Below are positions 35,382 to 44,126 of a stretch of 64,000 nucleotides of DNA, in pieces. A program made the position numbers and the translations under genes. This stretch comes from Deltaproteobacteria bacterium (GTDB lineage: Bacteria > Desulfobacterota > Binatia > HRBIN30 > JACQVA1). How positions within the stretch are numbered: position 1 is the stretch's first letter; each line of letters starts with the position of its first letter. The stretch is taken from contig JACQVA010000012.1 in NCBI GenBank assembly GCA_016210005.1, positions 1-64,000 of the forward strand. The letters run 5' to 3'. The notes below the pieces were generated by a model. That model was not told where the DNA came from. It saw only the letters and a list, made by a program, of their open reading frames with translations, and did no database searches.

Positions 35382-36514
35382 CCCAAGCGGTGCATCTCGG
35401 TACTGGTGCTGTTCTGCAGTTGCGGGCCACCCTGGAGCGGCTCAATGCCCGCTCCGTCTTTCTGGTCACCGGTAAGGCTTCGTTTGAGTTGTCTGGGGCA
35501 GCGGCCCAGGTGCACGGTCAGTTGAGCGAAATCGAGGTGTGGCAGTTCAACAATTTCTCTCGCAACCCCGAGGCCCCAGAGGTCGAGCGGGGCTTGGCCG
35601 AGTTCCACAGGCAGACGGCCGACGCCGTGGTGGCAGTCGGCGGCGGCAGCACCTTGGATGTGGCGAAGTTGATCGCGCTCGGCGCAGCTCAGGGGCAGCA
35701 GGCCGGCGCCATTTGGCGCCAGGGCCAAGCGCCGCGCCTTGACGCCGTCCCGGTCGTCGCGATCCCCACGACTGCCGGATCCGGCAGTGAGGCGACGCAC
35801 TTCGCGACGGTGTACGCCGGCGGGAAGAAGCGCTCGGTGGCCCATCCATCAATGTTGCCGGTTGCCGCACTGGTGGACCCGGCGCTGACGGCGAGCGCGA
35901 GCCCGAAGCTGACGGCCGTCACGGGACTGGATGCCTTCTCTCAGGCGGTGGAGTCGTTCTGGTCGGTTCATTCAACCGCCGAGTCGCGAGGCTACTCGCG
36001 CCAGGCCATTACCTTGGTGCAGCGCCACCTGCTGAGTTGTGTGCGCCGGCCGGCGCCCGAGCACCGCGCGGCCATGTGCCAGGCTGCGCACTTGGCCGGC
36101 AAGGCGATCAACATAACCAAGACGACCGCGCCGCACGCGCTCTCCTACGCTTTGACGTCGCGCTGGAACGTGCCGCACGGGCACGCCGCGGCTCTAACCC
36201 TGGGCGCGATGCTCGTCTTCAACAGCAAGGTAACGAAGGCCGATGTCGCCGATCCGCGCGGCGACGAGCACGTGCGCGCAACGATGGCCGAGCTGTTCGA
36301 GCTGCTGGGTTGCGACAGCGCTGAGGCTTGCCGGGAGAAGATCGCCACACTGATGCGGGATGTCGGGCTCGCCACCCGCCTCGGCGAAGTCGGCGTACGC
36401 ACGCCCGGGCAGCGCGGCTTCCTGGTGGAGCAAGTCAACCTCGAGCGCTTGCACAACAACCCGCGCGCGCTGGATCGCCGGCAGCTGCGGGAGGTCTTGG
36501 AGTCGGTTGCATGA
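35378..36514 (+). CDS. Iron-containing alcohol dehydrogenase, probable phosphonoacetaldehyde reductase
   Basis: The product has 378 residues from the ATG at 35378, overlapping the aepY stop by 4 nt. The cofactor loop is VAVGGGSTLDVAKLIA. Group III ADH metal ligands are visible: the Asp/His set in TGLDAFSQAVES and HGHAAALTLG. After PEP mutase and Ppd, this family (PhpC-like) reduces phosphonoacetaldehyde to 2-hydroxyethylphosphonate. No aminotransferase (PhnW/AEPT) is present, which argues against aminoethylphosphonate as the product. The substrate assignment rests on context. Confidence 0.87.
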   Translation: MTQAVHLGTGAVLQLRATLERLNARSVFLVTGKASFELSGAAAQVHGQLSEIEVWQFNNFSRNPEAPEVERGLAEFHRQTADAVVAVGGGSTLDVAKLIALGAAQGQQAGAIWRQGQAPRLDAVPVVAIPTTAGSGSEATHFATVYAGGKKRSVAHPSMLPVAALVDPALTASASPKLTAVTGLDAFSQAVESFWSVHSTAESRGYSRQAITLVQRHLLSCVRRPAPEHRAAMCQAAHLAGKAINITKTTAPHALSYALTSRWNVPHGHAAALTLGAMLVFNSKVTKADVADPRGDEHVRATMAELFELLGCDSAEACREKIATLMRDVGLATRLGEVGVRTPGQRGFLVEQVNLERLHNNPRALDRRQLREVLESVA

Positions 36515-37746
36515 TGCAGGTACCGGCCGGAGCATTACGGGCGGCAGATAAGTCGCCCGCGCCCACGGCGCGCGCCGCCAGCGTGGGCCACCTCGACTTT
36601 TATCACTACGACTCGATGGACGTGCTCAGCTACGAGCCGATTTGCAGGTACCTCGACAACGCCGCGCTGGTGGCGCCCGCCAGCGACGGTGTGTTGGACT
36701 TCGCGCGCGCCGAACTCTACTTCCGCCAGCGCGGTCTGACATTCCAAACCGAGCCCAGTGGCGATGCCGCGGCCGTTGTCGGAACCCAGTACTTCTGGAC
36801 CTTGGGGCGCCCGCAGTACAAGCGCGTGCCCGTGCTCAGGTTGATGTACAGCCTGTCGGAAAAGGGCGGTGCGGCTCACGGCAAGGAATGGAGCGACTGG
36901 TTCGACGCCGTGCTCTGCCCGGGCCCGTATTCGCAGCGGCTGCTGCAACGCTGGGGACGGCGCGCCATCATCGTGGGCTTCCCCAAATACGACGATTACT
37001 TCCGCGGCCGCTACCGCGCCGGGGCGGTGCGGGCCAAGTTCGGCCTCGACGCCAAGCGCAAGTGCGCCTTGTACTTGCCGACGTGGGCGCACCATTCGTC
37101 GGTCGACCGATTCGCTGCCGCCATCCGCGAGCTGGCGCACGGTGGCGAATACCAAGTGCTCTACAAGCCGCACACCGTGACCACTCGCCTGGAGCGCCAC
37201 CGCATCGAGTGCTTCCGCAGCGAGATCGAGGCCGGCCAGCTCGTTTGCATCGAAGAGCAGAGCAACATGGCCGAGTTGTTATTGGTGGCCGACGTCGTGC
37301 TGGCGGACGGGATGAGCGGCGCTTTTTGGGAAGCGGTCATCGTCTCCGACCGGCCGGTGCTGGCGCTGCACGTGCACGGGGAGTTCGAACGGGTGCTGAT
37401 GGACGCGCGCGTGGAGGACTTCGCCCCGGTGTGTGACGAGCCCGCCGCGCTGCGCAGGAGCATCGAGCGGGCTACGTGCGCGCACGTCATCCAGCCGTCG
37501 CCGCGCGTTCTGCTTGCTAACGAGTTACTCTCTTATCGCGATGGCAGCGCTGGCCAGCGCGCGGCGGAGGTGATCGCGGAGCTGGCGGCTGAGGAAGACA
37601 GCCGCTCCTGGGCCGTGCTCAGGCGGGAGGTGCGCTATCGGACATGGCGCGCGGTGCATGCAGCTCGTAGCGACCGCTCATTGCAGCGCCTGCGCCACCC
37701 CGTCCTCACGGTACGGAATGGCTTGCGGCGCTTGGTGCAAACATGA
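36511..37746 (+). CDS. CDP-glycerol glycerophosphotransferase-like (TagF/TagB family) transferase
   Basis: The 411-residue protein starts at the ATG overlapping the dehydrogenase stop. It has a GT-B-like fold signature of the teichoic acid family: ALYLPTWAHHSS, then LYKPHTVTT and the C-terminal ADVVLADGMSGAFWEAV, which corresponds to the TagF ADxxxxDxS site. TagF relatives move a phospho-alcohol from its CDP-activated form to a glycan or polymer. In this operon the likely donor is CMP-activated hydroxyethylphosphonate made by the AepX cytidylyl domain. There is no membrane segment. Confidence 0.8.
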   Translation: MMQVPAGALRAADKSPAPTARAASVGHLDFYHYDSMDVLSYEPICRYLDNAALVAPASDGVLDFARAELYFRQRGLTFQTEPSGDAAAVVGTQYFWTLGRPQYKRVPVLRLMYSLSEKGGAAHGKEWSDWFDAVLCPGPYSQRLLQRWGRRAIIVGFPKYDDYFRGRYRAGAVRAKFGLDAKRKCALYLPTWAHHSSVDRFAAAIRELAHGGEYQVLYKPHTVTTRLERHRIECFRSEIEAGQLVCIEEQSNMAELLLVADVVLADGMSGAFWEAVIVSDRPVLALHVHGEFERVLMDARVEDFAPVCDEPAALRRSIERATCAHVIQPSPRVLLANELLSYRDGSAGQRAAEVIAELAAEEDSRSWAVLRREVRYRTWRAVHAARSDRSLQRLRHPVLTVRNGLRRLVQT

Positions 37747-39431
37747 CCGGCGGACAGGGGCGGGAGCGAACAGTGCTCGGGAACGTGCAGGTGCCATTGC
37801 GGCAGTGGGGCAAGGCCGTTCTCGGACCGCGCGTGACCCACGCGCTGCGGCAATGGGAGGGCGACTTCCGGCGCGCCGTCCGGCGCCACCGTCTCGGCGA
37901 TCGCTCCTCGATGTCTTACGACCGGGCACTGGAATGGGCGAAGCGGCATTCCGGCTTGGGTGGCGGCATCAGTCAGACCAGCAGGCGCCGGGCGCCGTAT
38001 CCGGAGGTGACCGGCTACTTCATCCCCACCTTGCTCGACTTCGGCGAGCGGGCGCTGGCGCTGCGGCACGCGCGCTGGCTGGCGGCTCAGGCTCGCAGTG
38101 ACGGCGCCATCCTCGGTCCCGATGGCTGCCCGTACACCTTCGACACCGCTCAGGCATTGCGCGGATTTCTCGCCGCTTGCCCGGACGACCCGTCGCTGCA
38201 GTCCGCTACCATCGCCGCGGCCGACTTTGTCGCCAGCCGGATCGGCGGCGACGGCACTATCGACCCATGTACGCGTGACACCTACCTGTGGAGTAACGGC
38301 CACGGTCTACCGCCGGGATACCTCTTGTATGCCTTGCCGCCGCTGCTCGAAGCCAGCCGCGTGTTCGGTCGCGCCGACTGGGGTCGTGCGGTCGAGCGGG
38401 TGCTGGCGGCGGTACGTCATGATCCGGTGGTGTTGGATGCCGGGCAGCTGTCGCACTTCTATGCCTACGCTCTCGATGCCCTGATCGACCTCGGCGAGGC
38501 CGAGCGCGTGCGGCGGGCGGTGACGCGACTGTTCGAGTCGATGCGGCCGGACGGTTCACTACCGGCCTATCCTGGGGTCTCGTGGACGTGCTCGCCGGGG
38601 AGCATTCAGTTCGCCGTTATCGCTTACAAATTGGGCATGTGGCAGTCCGCGGAGCAGCTCTATCGCTGGGCCGAACGGGTGCAGGAAGCCGGCGGCGGCT
38701 TCCTCGGCAGTTACGGCAGCGGTGCCGAGTACTCCGGTGATGAAGAAGTCAGCTGGGCGGTGAAGTATTTCTTGGATGCGACCCTGTGGCGGGTGAAGAC
38801 GAGCTTCAACGCGGAAACCGCGCTCCATCCGGAGGTGGTGGAACCGAGCGACCCGCGCTTGGTGATCCTACTCGCCCGTCTGGGGGAGGTCGGCAGTAGC
38901 CGCGTGCTTGATCTCGGATGCGGCAAAGGCCGCTTCGGCAAGCAGCTACTGTTCCAGCATCCCGGCTGCGCCCTCACCGGGGTCGATGCGTCGGAGGAAA
39001 TGCTGCGCGGCGTTGCCGGGGCCTTTCCGGCACAGCGCGCTTCCATCCTGCGGCTGCCTTTCGAGCCTGACTCATTCCATGCCGCGTATGCGGTGGAGAG
39101 CTTCGAGCACGTGCTGAACCTAGAGGGAGCGTTCCGTGAGGTCCACCGCTGCCTCAAGCCCGGTGGCCGGCTGGTGGTCATCGACAAGAACGTGAGCAGT
39201 TTGGGCATTCTCGATCTCGCCCCCTGGGAGAAGTGGTTCGATCCCGCGCGGCTGCTGGAGATGGCCGAGTGCGCCGGCTTCGCGACGGTCGAGGCCAAGA
39301 ATTTCGAACTTGCGCCGGGTAACGATTCACCGACCTTCTTCGCCGCGTCGTTCGAGAAGCGCGCAGCGGCGCGGAACGGCCAAGACGCCACCGGCCCCGG
39401 GCCGCGCGCGGGACTGCTTGCGCAGCAGTAG
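37743..39431 (+). CDS. Alpha/alpha-toroid domain fused to SAM methyltransferase
   Basis: The product has 562 residues and its ATG overlaps the previous stop by 4 nt. Residues about 50-345 form a helical-repeat region with paired motifs (YTFDTAQALRGFLA, SNGHGLPPGYLLYALPPLLEAS, FYAYALDALIDLGE, GSIQFAVIAYKLGMWQSAE). It resembles alpha/alpha-barrel glycosidases or lyases, though I cannot name the family. Residues 385-545 are a class I methyltransferase (VLDLGCGKGRFGKQL, FHAAYAVESFEHVLN). Coupling to the phosphonate genes suggests it acts on the same glycan or its terminus. Confidence 0.75.
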   Translation: MTGGQGRERTVLGNVQVPLRQWGKAVLGPRVTHALRQWEGDFRRAVRRHRLGDRSSMSYDRALEWAKRHSGLGGGISQTSRRRAPYPEVTGYFIPTLLDFGERALALRHARWLAAQARSDGAILGPDGCPYTFDTAQALRGFLAACPDDPSLQSATIAAADFVASRIGGDGTIDPCTRDTYLWSNGHGLPPGYLLYALPPLLEASRVFGRADWGRAVERVLAAVRHDPVVLDAGQLSHFYAYALDALIDLGEAERVRRAVTRLFESMRPDGSLPAYPGVSWTCSPGSIQFAVIAYKLGMWQSAEQLYRWAERVQEAGGGFLGSYGSGAEYSGDEEVSWAVKYFLDATLWRVKTSFNAETALHPEVVEPSDPRLVILLARLGEVGSSRVLDLGCGKGRFGKQLLFQHPGCALTGVDASEEMLRGVAGAFPAQRASILRLPFEPDSFHAAYAVESFEHVLNLEGAFREVHRCLKPGGRLVVIDKNVSSLGILDLAPWEKWFDPARLLEMAECAGFATVEAKNFELAPGNDSPTFFAASFEKRAAARNGQDATGPGPRAGLLAQQ

Positions 39432-39438
39432 TGATGAT

Positions 39439-40590
39439 ATGAAGCTGCTGGTCATACCGCACGCCTATTCGTCGCACTTGGTCGTGCGCGAGATCGAGTT
39501 GGCGCGCTGCTGGGCGCGCTCGCACGAGGTGTACGTGGCGCGTCCTCCGGTCTTGAACGGGGCCCGCGGCCTGCTCGACAAACTGCGCTTCCACGCCGGT
39601 GCGCTGTGGACGAACATCGAGCCGTGGCCCGGCGGCTGGCACTGGCTCACCATGCCCGGATACTATCATCTGCCGGCGCTGCAGGGCGGAGTAACCAGCT
39701 GGGCAATTCGGTCGGTGCTCAAGCGTTTCCACTTCGATGCGGTCATCAACGCCTCCTATCTGGGGGACGCCGCGACGCCGGGATGCCTGGGCGCGGAAAT
39801 ACCGCCGGGAGGCTATCGCTACCTCTACGACCTGGTCGATGATCACGCCGGTGGCTGTCAGCTCTATGGCCACCCCGAAGAGGCGGAGCGCACCGACGAT
39901 GTCATCCGCCGAGAGATCGCTAAGGCGGATCATGTGATCGCTGTTACCCCGTACCTGCGGGAGGTGTGTCGCGGCCGATACGGGAAGGACGCCACCGTGA
40001 TCCCGAATGGCTTCCAGCCCCCGCCGATGCCCGTAGATGAGGCGAGGACGGCGCGCCTGCGGGCGGAACTTGGCCTGCACCCCGGTCGGGTCATCGGCTA
40101 CATCGGCAGCCTCGACGGCTGGGTCGACGTGGATTTCATGGTGCGCGTGCTGCACCAGCTCCGTGAGCGCGACGGCACAGCGCAGCTGTTGATCGTGGGT
40201 GGGGGAGAGCGGCTGAGCGCGCTGCGCGCCCGCTACGCACGCGTGCCCGGTCTGATCTTCAGCGGCTGGGTGCCGCGCGAGCGTGTCGAGCACTACTTCC
40301 GCCTGATCGACCTCGGGCTGATCCCCTTTGCCGAAAACGCCCTCACCCACGCAGCGCTGCCGATCAAGGCGCTCGAGTACGGTGCCTACGGCAAGCCCGT
40401 CCTCGCATCCGCGCTCAGCGGCCTGCGCCAGCTCAACCTCTCTTGGGTGACGTGCAAGTCGATGGCCGTCAACGACTGGTGCCGCGAGATCAACGAGCGG
40501 CTAAGCCGGCGAAGCTCACCGCCGACACACAAGGAGTTGGCGGCGTACCGCTGGGACGCTCTCGCCAAGGCCATCGAGCGGCTGTTCTAA
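39439..40590 (+). CDS. Glycosyltransferase (GT-B, family 1/4-like)
   Basis: The product has 383 residues from the ATG at 39439, 7 bp after the toroid-methyltransferase gene. A longer frame from 39310 runs into that gene. The donor half shows VIGYIGSLDGWVDVDFMV, LLIVGGGERLS, and LIPFAENALTHAALPIKALEYGAYGKPVLAS, a GT4-like nucleotide-sugar site. It is a cytoplasmic enzyme that adds one sugar to the growing glycan. Neither donor nor acceptor can be read from sequence. Confidence 0.85.
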   Translation: MKLLVIPHAYSSHLVVREIELARCWARSHEVYVARPPVLNGARGLLDKLRFHAGALWTNIEPWPGGWHWLTMPGYYHLPALQGGVTSWAIRSVLKRFHFDAVINASYLGDAATPGCLGAEIPPGGYRYLYDLVDDHAGGCQLYGHPEEAERTDDVIRREIAKADHVIAVTPYLREVCRGRYGKDATVIPNGFQPPPMPVDEARTARLRAELGLHPGRVIGYIGSLDGWVDVDFMVRVLHQLRERDGTAQLLIVGGGERLSALRARYARVPGLIFSGWVPRERVEHYFRLIDLGLIPFAENALTHAALPIKALEYGAYGKPVLASALSGLRQLNLSWVTCKSMAVNDWCREINERLSRRSSPPTHKELAAYRWDALAKAIERLF

Positions 40591-40627
40591 CTCAAAGTGA
40601 ACGAAAGGGCCGGGACGGCTTCCAATT

Positions 40628-40675
40628 GAGCCCCTCACCCCAGCCCTCTCTTCGCAAAAGGATGCGGGGAGAGGG
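40628..40675 (+). repeat. Dispersed palindromic repeat, copy B
   Basis: It begins GAGCCCCTCACCCCAGCC and can form a 12-bp stem CCCTCTCTTCGC/GCGGGGAGAGGG with two G-U pairs. It shares its layout and most bases with copy A at 30471. Confidence 0.75.
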
Positions 40676-40769
40676 ATCGACATGCGAAGCGATGGCGGTC
40701 GGGCGATGGCGCCGAGACCGCCGTCGAGTTTCAGGTCAGTGAGCCGGTCGGGCTTGGCAAGAAAGCGCA

Positions 40770-41615
40770 ATGTCCTGCTTCCAACAGCTCGCGCTACAAG
40801 CAGACATCTATGACCGCAAGGAAGCGGCGGGCCAACTCCTGAGCCCGCAGCTGGCGCCGCGCCTGGGTCGTTTTCCGGATCTGCTGCTCACCTACCGTGA
40901 ACATGCTCGTCAGGCGCGCAAGATGAAGCTGCAGCCAGGGGCGCGGGTGCTGGAGCTCGGATGTTCGACCGGCACTTTCCTGCGCAGCCTGCAGCGCGAG
41001 TACGGCGTCGAAGCGCACGGCGTGGATGTCTCGCAGCGCAGCGTGAGTCATGCCCGGCGGTTGTGTCCTTCCGGTTACTGGTATCGCGCCAGCGCCACGG
41101 CGCTGCCGTTTCACGATCGCTCTTTCGACGCGGTGCTCGCGTTCGACGTGCTCGAGCACGTGGGTGATTATGCCTCGGTGCTACGGGCGCTGGCGCGCTT
41201 ACTCCGCCCCGGCGGGCGAGTGCTGCTGCACGTGCCGGTGGCTGACATCGCCGGCAGCTGCGATGCCTTGTGGCAGCGCTATCGCAGCGAACGCTACCAG
41301 GCCGAACAGATCGAGGCGGGGCACTTCTCCGAGAACCTCGCCTCCAAGTCCGAACTGCTCGCTGCCTGCGCCGGGGCCGGGCTGCAGGTGGAAGGCGCCC
41401 GGCGCTTCAACGTCATGTTCCAGAATCTGTTCGATTATCGCAGCCGGCACCGGGTGCTCGGCCGGCTCTTCAACGGCTGGCGGCTGCCGTTCGCGCTTTA
41501 TCACAGCCTGGTGGCACCGGTGGTCGAGCTGTTCACCGTCGTCCCGGACCGCGCGCTGGCGGGAGCGCTGGACATCGGCGCGTCGCTCTACGTGCACGCG
41601 CGGCGCTGCGGCTGA
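40770..41615 (+). CDS. Class I SAM-dependent methyltransferase
   Basis: This 281-residue protein carries motif I VLELGCSTGTFLRSL near residue 60, the acidic post-I strand AHGVDVS, and the Methyltransf_11 block FDAVLAFDVLEHVGD. The C-terminal part is hydrophobic and may lie on the membrane. It probably O-methylates a sugar or a glycan intermediate. It is preceded by about 180 bp of non-coding DNA containing palindrome copy B and followed by a glycosyltransferase 50 bp on. Confidence 0.87.
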   Translation: MSCFQQLALQADIYDRKEAAGQLLSPQLAPRLGRFPDLLLTYREHARQARKMKLQPGARVLELGCSTGTFLRSLQREYGVEAHGVDVSQRSVSHARRLCPSGYWYRASATALPFHDRSFDAVLAFDVLEHVGDYASVLRALARLLRPGGRVLLHVPVADIAGSCDALWQRYRSERYQAEQIEAGHFSENLASKSELLAACAGAGLQVEGARRFNVMFQNLFDYRSRHRVLGRLFNGWRLPFALYHSLVAPVVELFTVVPDRALAGALDIGASLYVHARRCG

Positions 41616-41665
41616 GTGCCCTGCGGCACAAGTATGGCAACCAATAGGCTCCTCTCGTTCGACTC

Positions 41666-42862
41666 ATGCGAATCGGCATCATTGCTCACGATCTGACTCA
41701 GGCGGCCGTACGTGGCTGGTCGCGCTATGCCGCCGGGCTGGTGCGCGCGCTGGCTGCGACCGGCAGTGCCGAGGTCGTGCTGTTTGCGCGCCGGCCGCTT
41801 GCCCCGATCTACGACGACCTGCCGGGACGGCGCTGCATCTGGCCGGGGCGCCGGGAAGTCGTGTGGGAGCAGTGGGAGTTGCCACGGCGCGCGGCGGCCC
41901 GCGGAGTTGACGTGCTGCACGCGCCCTCGAACCGTGGCCTGTGTGCGTTCGCGCCGTGTCCCACGGTGGTCACGCGGCACGATGCCATCGAGCGCATGTT
42001 TGCGCCGGACTTCCCCGGCTCGCTGCGGAGTCGCCTGCGTCTGTACTACGCCGACGCCGTCGCGATGCGCCGCGCCTCCGCGATCGCCACGGTGTCGGAG
42101 ACCTCTAAGCGGGACATCGTGAAGACTTGGAGCCTCGATGGCGCGCGCGTCGTGGTTGCGGGCGAAGGCATTGACGACCGGTTCTTCATGGGGGCCACGC
42201 GAGCAGAGCGCGAGCGAGTGCGCGGGTACTATGGCTTGGAGGGGCCGTATCTCCTCTATCTCGGCGGGATGGACCGCCGCAAGGACGTGGTTACGCTGGT
42301 CGACGCCTATGCCGCTTGGGGCCGGCGCGACATTCCCTGCCTCATCGCCGGCTCGACGCGAGGCGAGTCGCAGCCAGTCAACGAGCGCGTCGCCCGTTAC
42401 GGCCTGGCGAGCTGCGTACGGGTGCTCGGCGAAATCGCTGAGGACGATGTGCGCGGTCTATACGCCGGCGCCGCCGCCTTTGCGTATCCTTCGCGCTACG
42501 AAGGTTTCGGCCTGCAAGCGGTCGAAGCGATGGCGATGGGCGTGCCGGCCGTCGTCTCCGACGGCGGCGCGCTGCCCGAGGTGGTGGGTGACGCCGCACT
42601 GGTGTTTCGCGCCGGTGACGCGAGCGCATTGGCGAATTGCCTGGATCGGCTCTTTGCTGACGAACAGCTGCGCTACCGCTTGATCGAGCGGGGCTGGCGG
42701 CGGGCCAGCCGCTTTCGTTGGGAACACGTCATTGCGCGATATCTGTCGCTCTACCGGAATCTGGGGGCGCAGCCCGCGCCGCAAGCGGCCAAGATCGTCG
42801 AGCGAGCGCCTTCGCGGGTGCGAACGGCAGCGATTGCGCCAACCAATGTGTTGCCGCGATAA
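41666..42862 (+). CDS. Family 4 glycosyltransferase
   Basis: The product has 398 residues. N-terminal acceptor half begins MRIGIIAHDLTQAAVRGWSR. The donor half has LLYLGGMDRRKDVVTLVDAY and the E-x7-E element in YPSRYEGFGLQAVEAMAMG, followed by ALPEVVGDAALVF, all diagnostic of GT4 retaining enzymes. The C-terminal 30 residues are a loose Ala/Pro/Arg tail. It is encoded 10 bp before another GT4 gene. Confidence 0.92.
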   Translation: MRIGIIAHDLTQAAVRGWSRYAAGLVRALAATGSAEVVLFARRPLAPIYDDLPGRRCIWPGRREVVWEQWELPRRAAARGVDVLHAPSNRGLCAFAPCPTVVTRHDAIERMFAPDFPGSLRSRLRLYYADAVAMRRASAIATVSETSKRDIVKTWSLDGARVVVAGEGIDDRFFMGATRAERERVRGYYGLEGPYLLYLGGMDRRKDVVTLVDAYAAWGRRDIPCLIAGSTRGESQPVNERVARYGLASCVRVLGEIAEDDVRGLYAGAAAFAYPSRYEGFGLQAVEAMAMGVPAVVSDGGALPEVVGDAALVFRAGDASALANCLDRLFADEQLRYRLIERGWRRASRFRWEHVIARYLSLYRNLGAQPAPQAAKIVERAPSRVRTAAIAPTNVLPR

Positions 42863-42872
42863 AAGGCCAGCT

Positions 42873-44102
42873 GTGAAGATCCTAGTTCTTCTTCCCGACT
42901 CTCCCGATCCGTGGAGCAACACGGCAGCGCGCTATTACGGGCCGGTGTTGAAGGCGCTCGCGGAGTTGGGTCACGACCTAACCGTGCTCGCGGTACGGCG
43001 GCCCGGCGCCGACGGGCTAGAGTATTTCGGCCACACCACGATTCACTTCCGGTTCCTTGACCAGCCCGAGGCCAAGCCGTTTGTCGAGCGGAAACTCCGC
43101 AGTCTTTGGCGCGGCGGCTGGGAGCTGGCGGCGTCAGAGTTCGGACGAGCGGCGCGTCAGGAAGCGGCGCGAGACTACGACGTGATCCTGGCCGAGGAAC
43201 CTGCGGCCGCGCGGGCGCTCGAGAACGACCCGCGCACCGTGCTCTCGCTTCTGTGTCTTCGCTACGTCGATCTGGAGGTTGGCGAAGGGGATGAAGCGGA
43301 CATCGGCTGGCGAGAACAGCTCCAAGCACGCAGGGCGGAGTTGTCGACGTGCCGCCGGGTTCCGGTAATCCGCGTCGTCTCCGAGCGCCTTGAACGGCTG
43401 CTTCGTAATGAGAGCGTCGGCGGACTCATTCGGGTGATTCCCCTGTGCATCGACCCGGCGCTGTATGATTGGCAGCCCGCGCCGGCGGTCCCGACCGTGG
43501 GAGTTCTCGGGTCGATGTTCTGGCCGCCCAGTCGTCGGGCGGCCAGACACTTCCTCGAACATCTGGTGCCACGGATTCGTGCGGCGCAGCCCGGAGTACG
43601 GTTTGTGGTTGGAGGTTGGCAGGCGGAACACTATCTGCGGCATTTGGTGCGGGACAGTGACGTGGAAATCCTCGACAGTTTTCGCAGCCCGGCCGGGGCG
43701 TTCTCCCGGTTGAGCGTGCTGGTGTACGCGCCGCCCGTCGGCACCGGCATGAAAGTGAAGGTGCTGGAGGCAATGGCATACGGAGTTCCGGCGGTCGTCA
43801 ACTCCGAAGGCTTCGAGGGGTTGGAGGCCGACCCTGACCCGCCGGTTCGGCTGGCGAACTCGGATGACGAGATTGTCGAGCAGGTCAGCGAGTTGCTCCA
43901 GGATCCCGCTGCGCGACGCCGCGCTGCCGAGGAAGGGCGTCGTTGTGTCGACCGATCCTTCTGCCCGGAGGCCGTCGCGAGGGCGCTGATTGGGCTGTTC
44001 CACGAGCGGGACGATGGCCGGGTCGGCAGACACGCCCGCGGAGTCGCCGGTCTGGGTGAAAGATCGGGAGATCGGGTAGTGCTGCCCTTACACCGCCAAT
44101 AG
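42873..44102 (+). CDS. Family 4-like glycosyltransferase
   Basis: The product has 409 residues from a GTG at 42873 with AAGG upstream. It opens VKILVLLPDSPDPWSNTAARYY. The donor domain has VGVLGSMFWPPSRRAARHFLEHL, FVVGGW, and VYAPPVGTGMKVKVLEAMAYGVPAVVN, the pattern of GT4 enzymes that transfer onto polysaccharide intermediates. It overlaps nothing and has a 24-bp gap to the next gene. Confidence 0.88.
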   Translation: MKILVLLPDSPDPWSNTAARYYGPVLKALAELGHDLTVLAVRRPGADGLEYFGHTTIHFRFLDQPEAKPFVERKLRSLWRGGWELAASEFGRAARQEAARDYDVILAEEPAAARALENDPRTVLSLLCLRYVDLEVGEGDEADIGWREQLQARRAELSTCRRVPVIRVVSERLERLLRNESVGGLIRVIPLCIDPALYDWQPAPAVPTVGVLGSMFWPPSRRAARHFLEHLVPRIRAAQPGVRFVVGGWQAEHYLRHLVRDSDVEILDSFRSPAGAFSRLSVLVYAPPVGTGMKVKVLEAMAYGVPAVVNSEGFEGLEADPDPPVRLANSDDEIVEQVSELLQDPAARRRAAEEGRRCVDRSFCPEAVARALIGLFHERDDGRVGRHARGVAGLGERSGDRVVLPLHRQ

Positions 44103-44126
44103 TTCCGACGACGCGCAGTAGCCACC

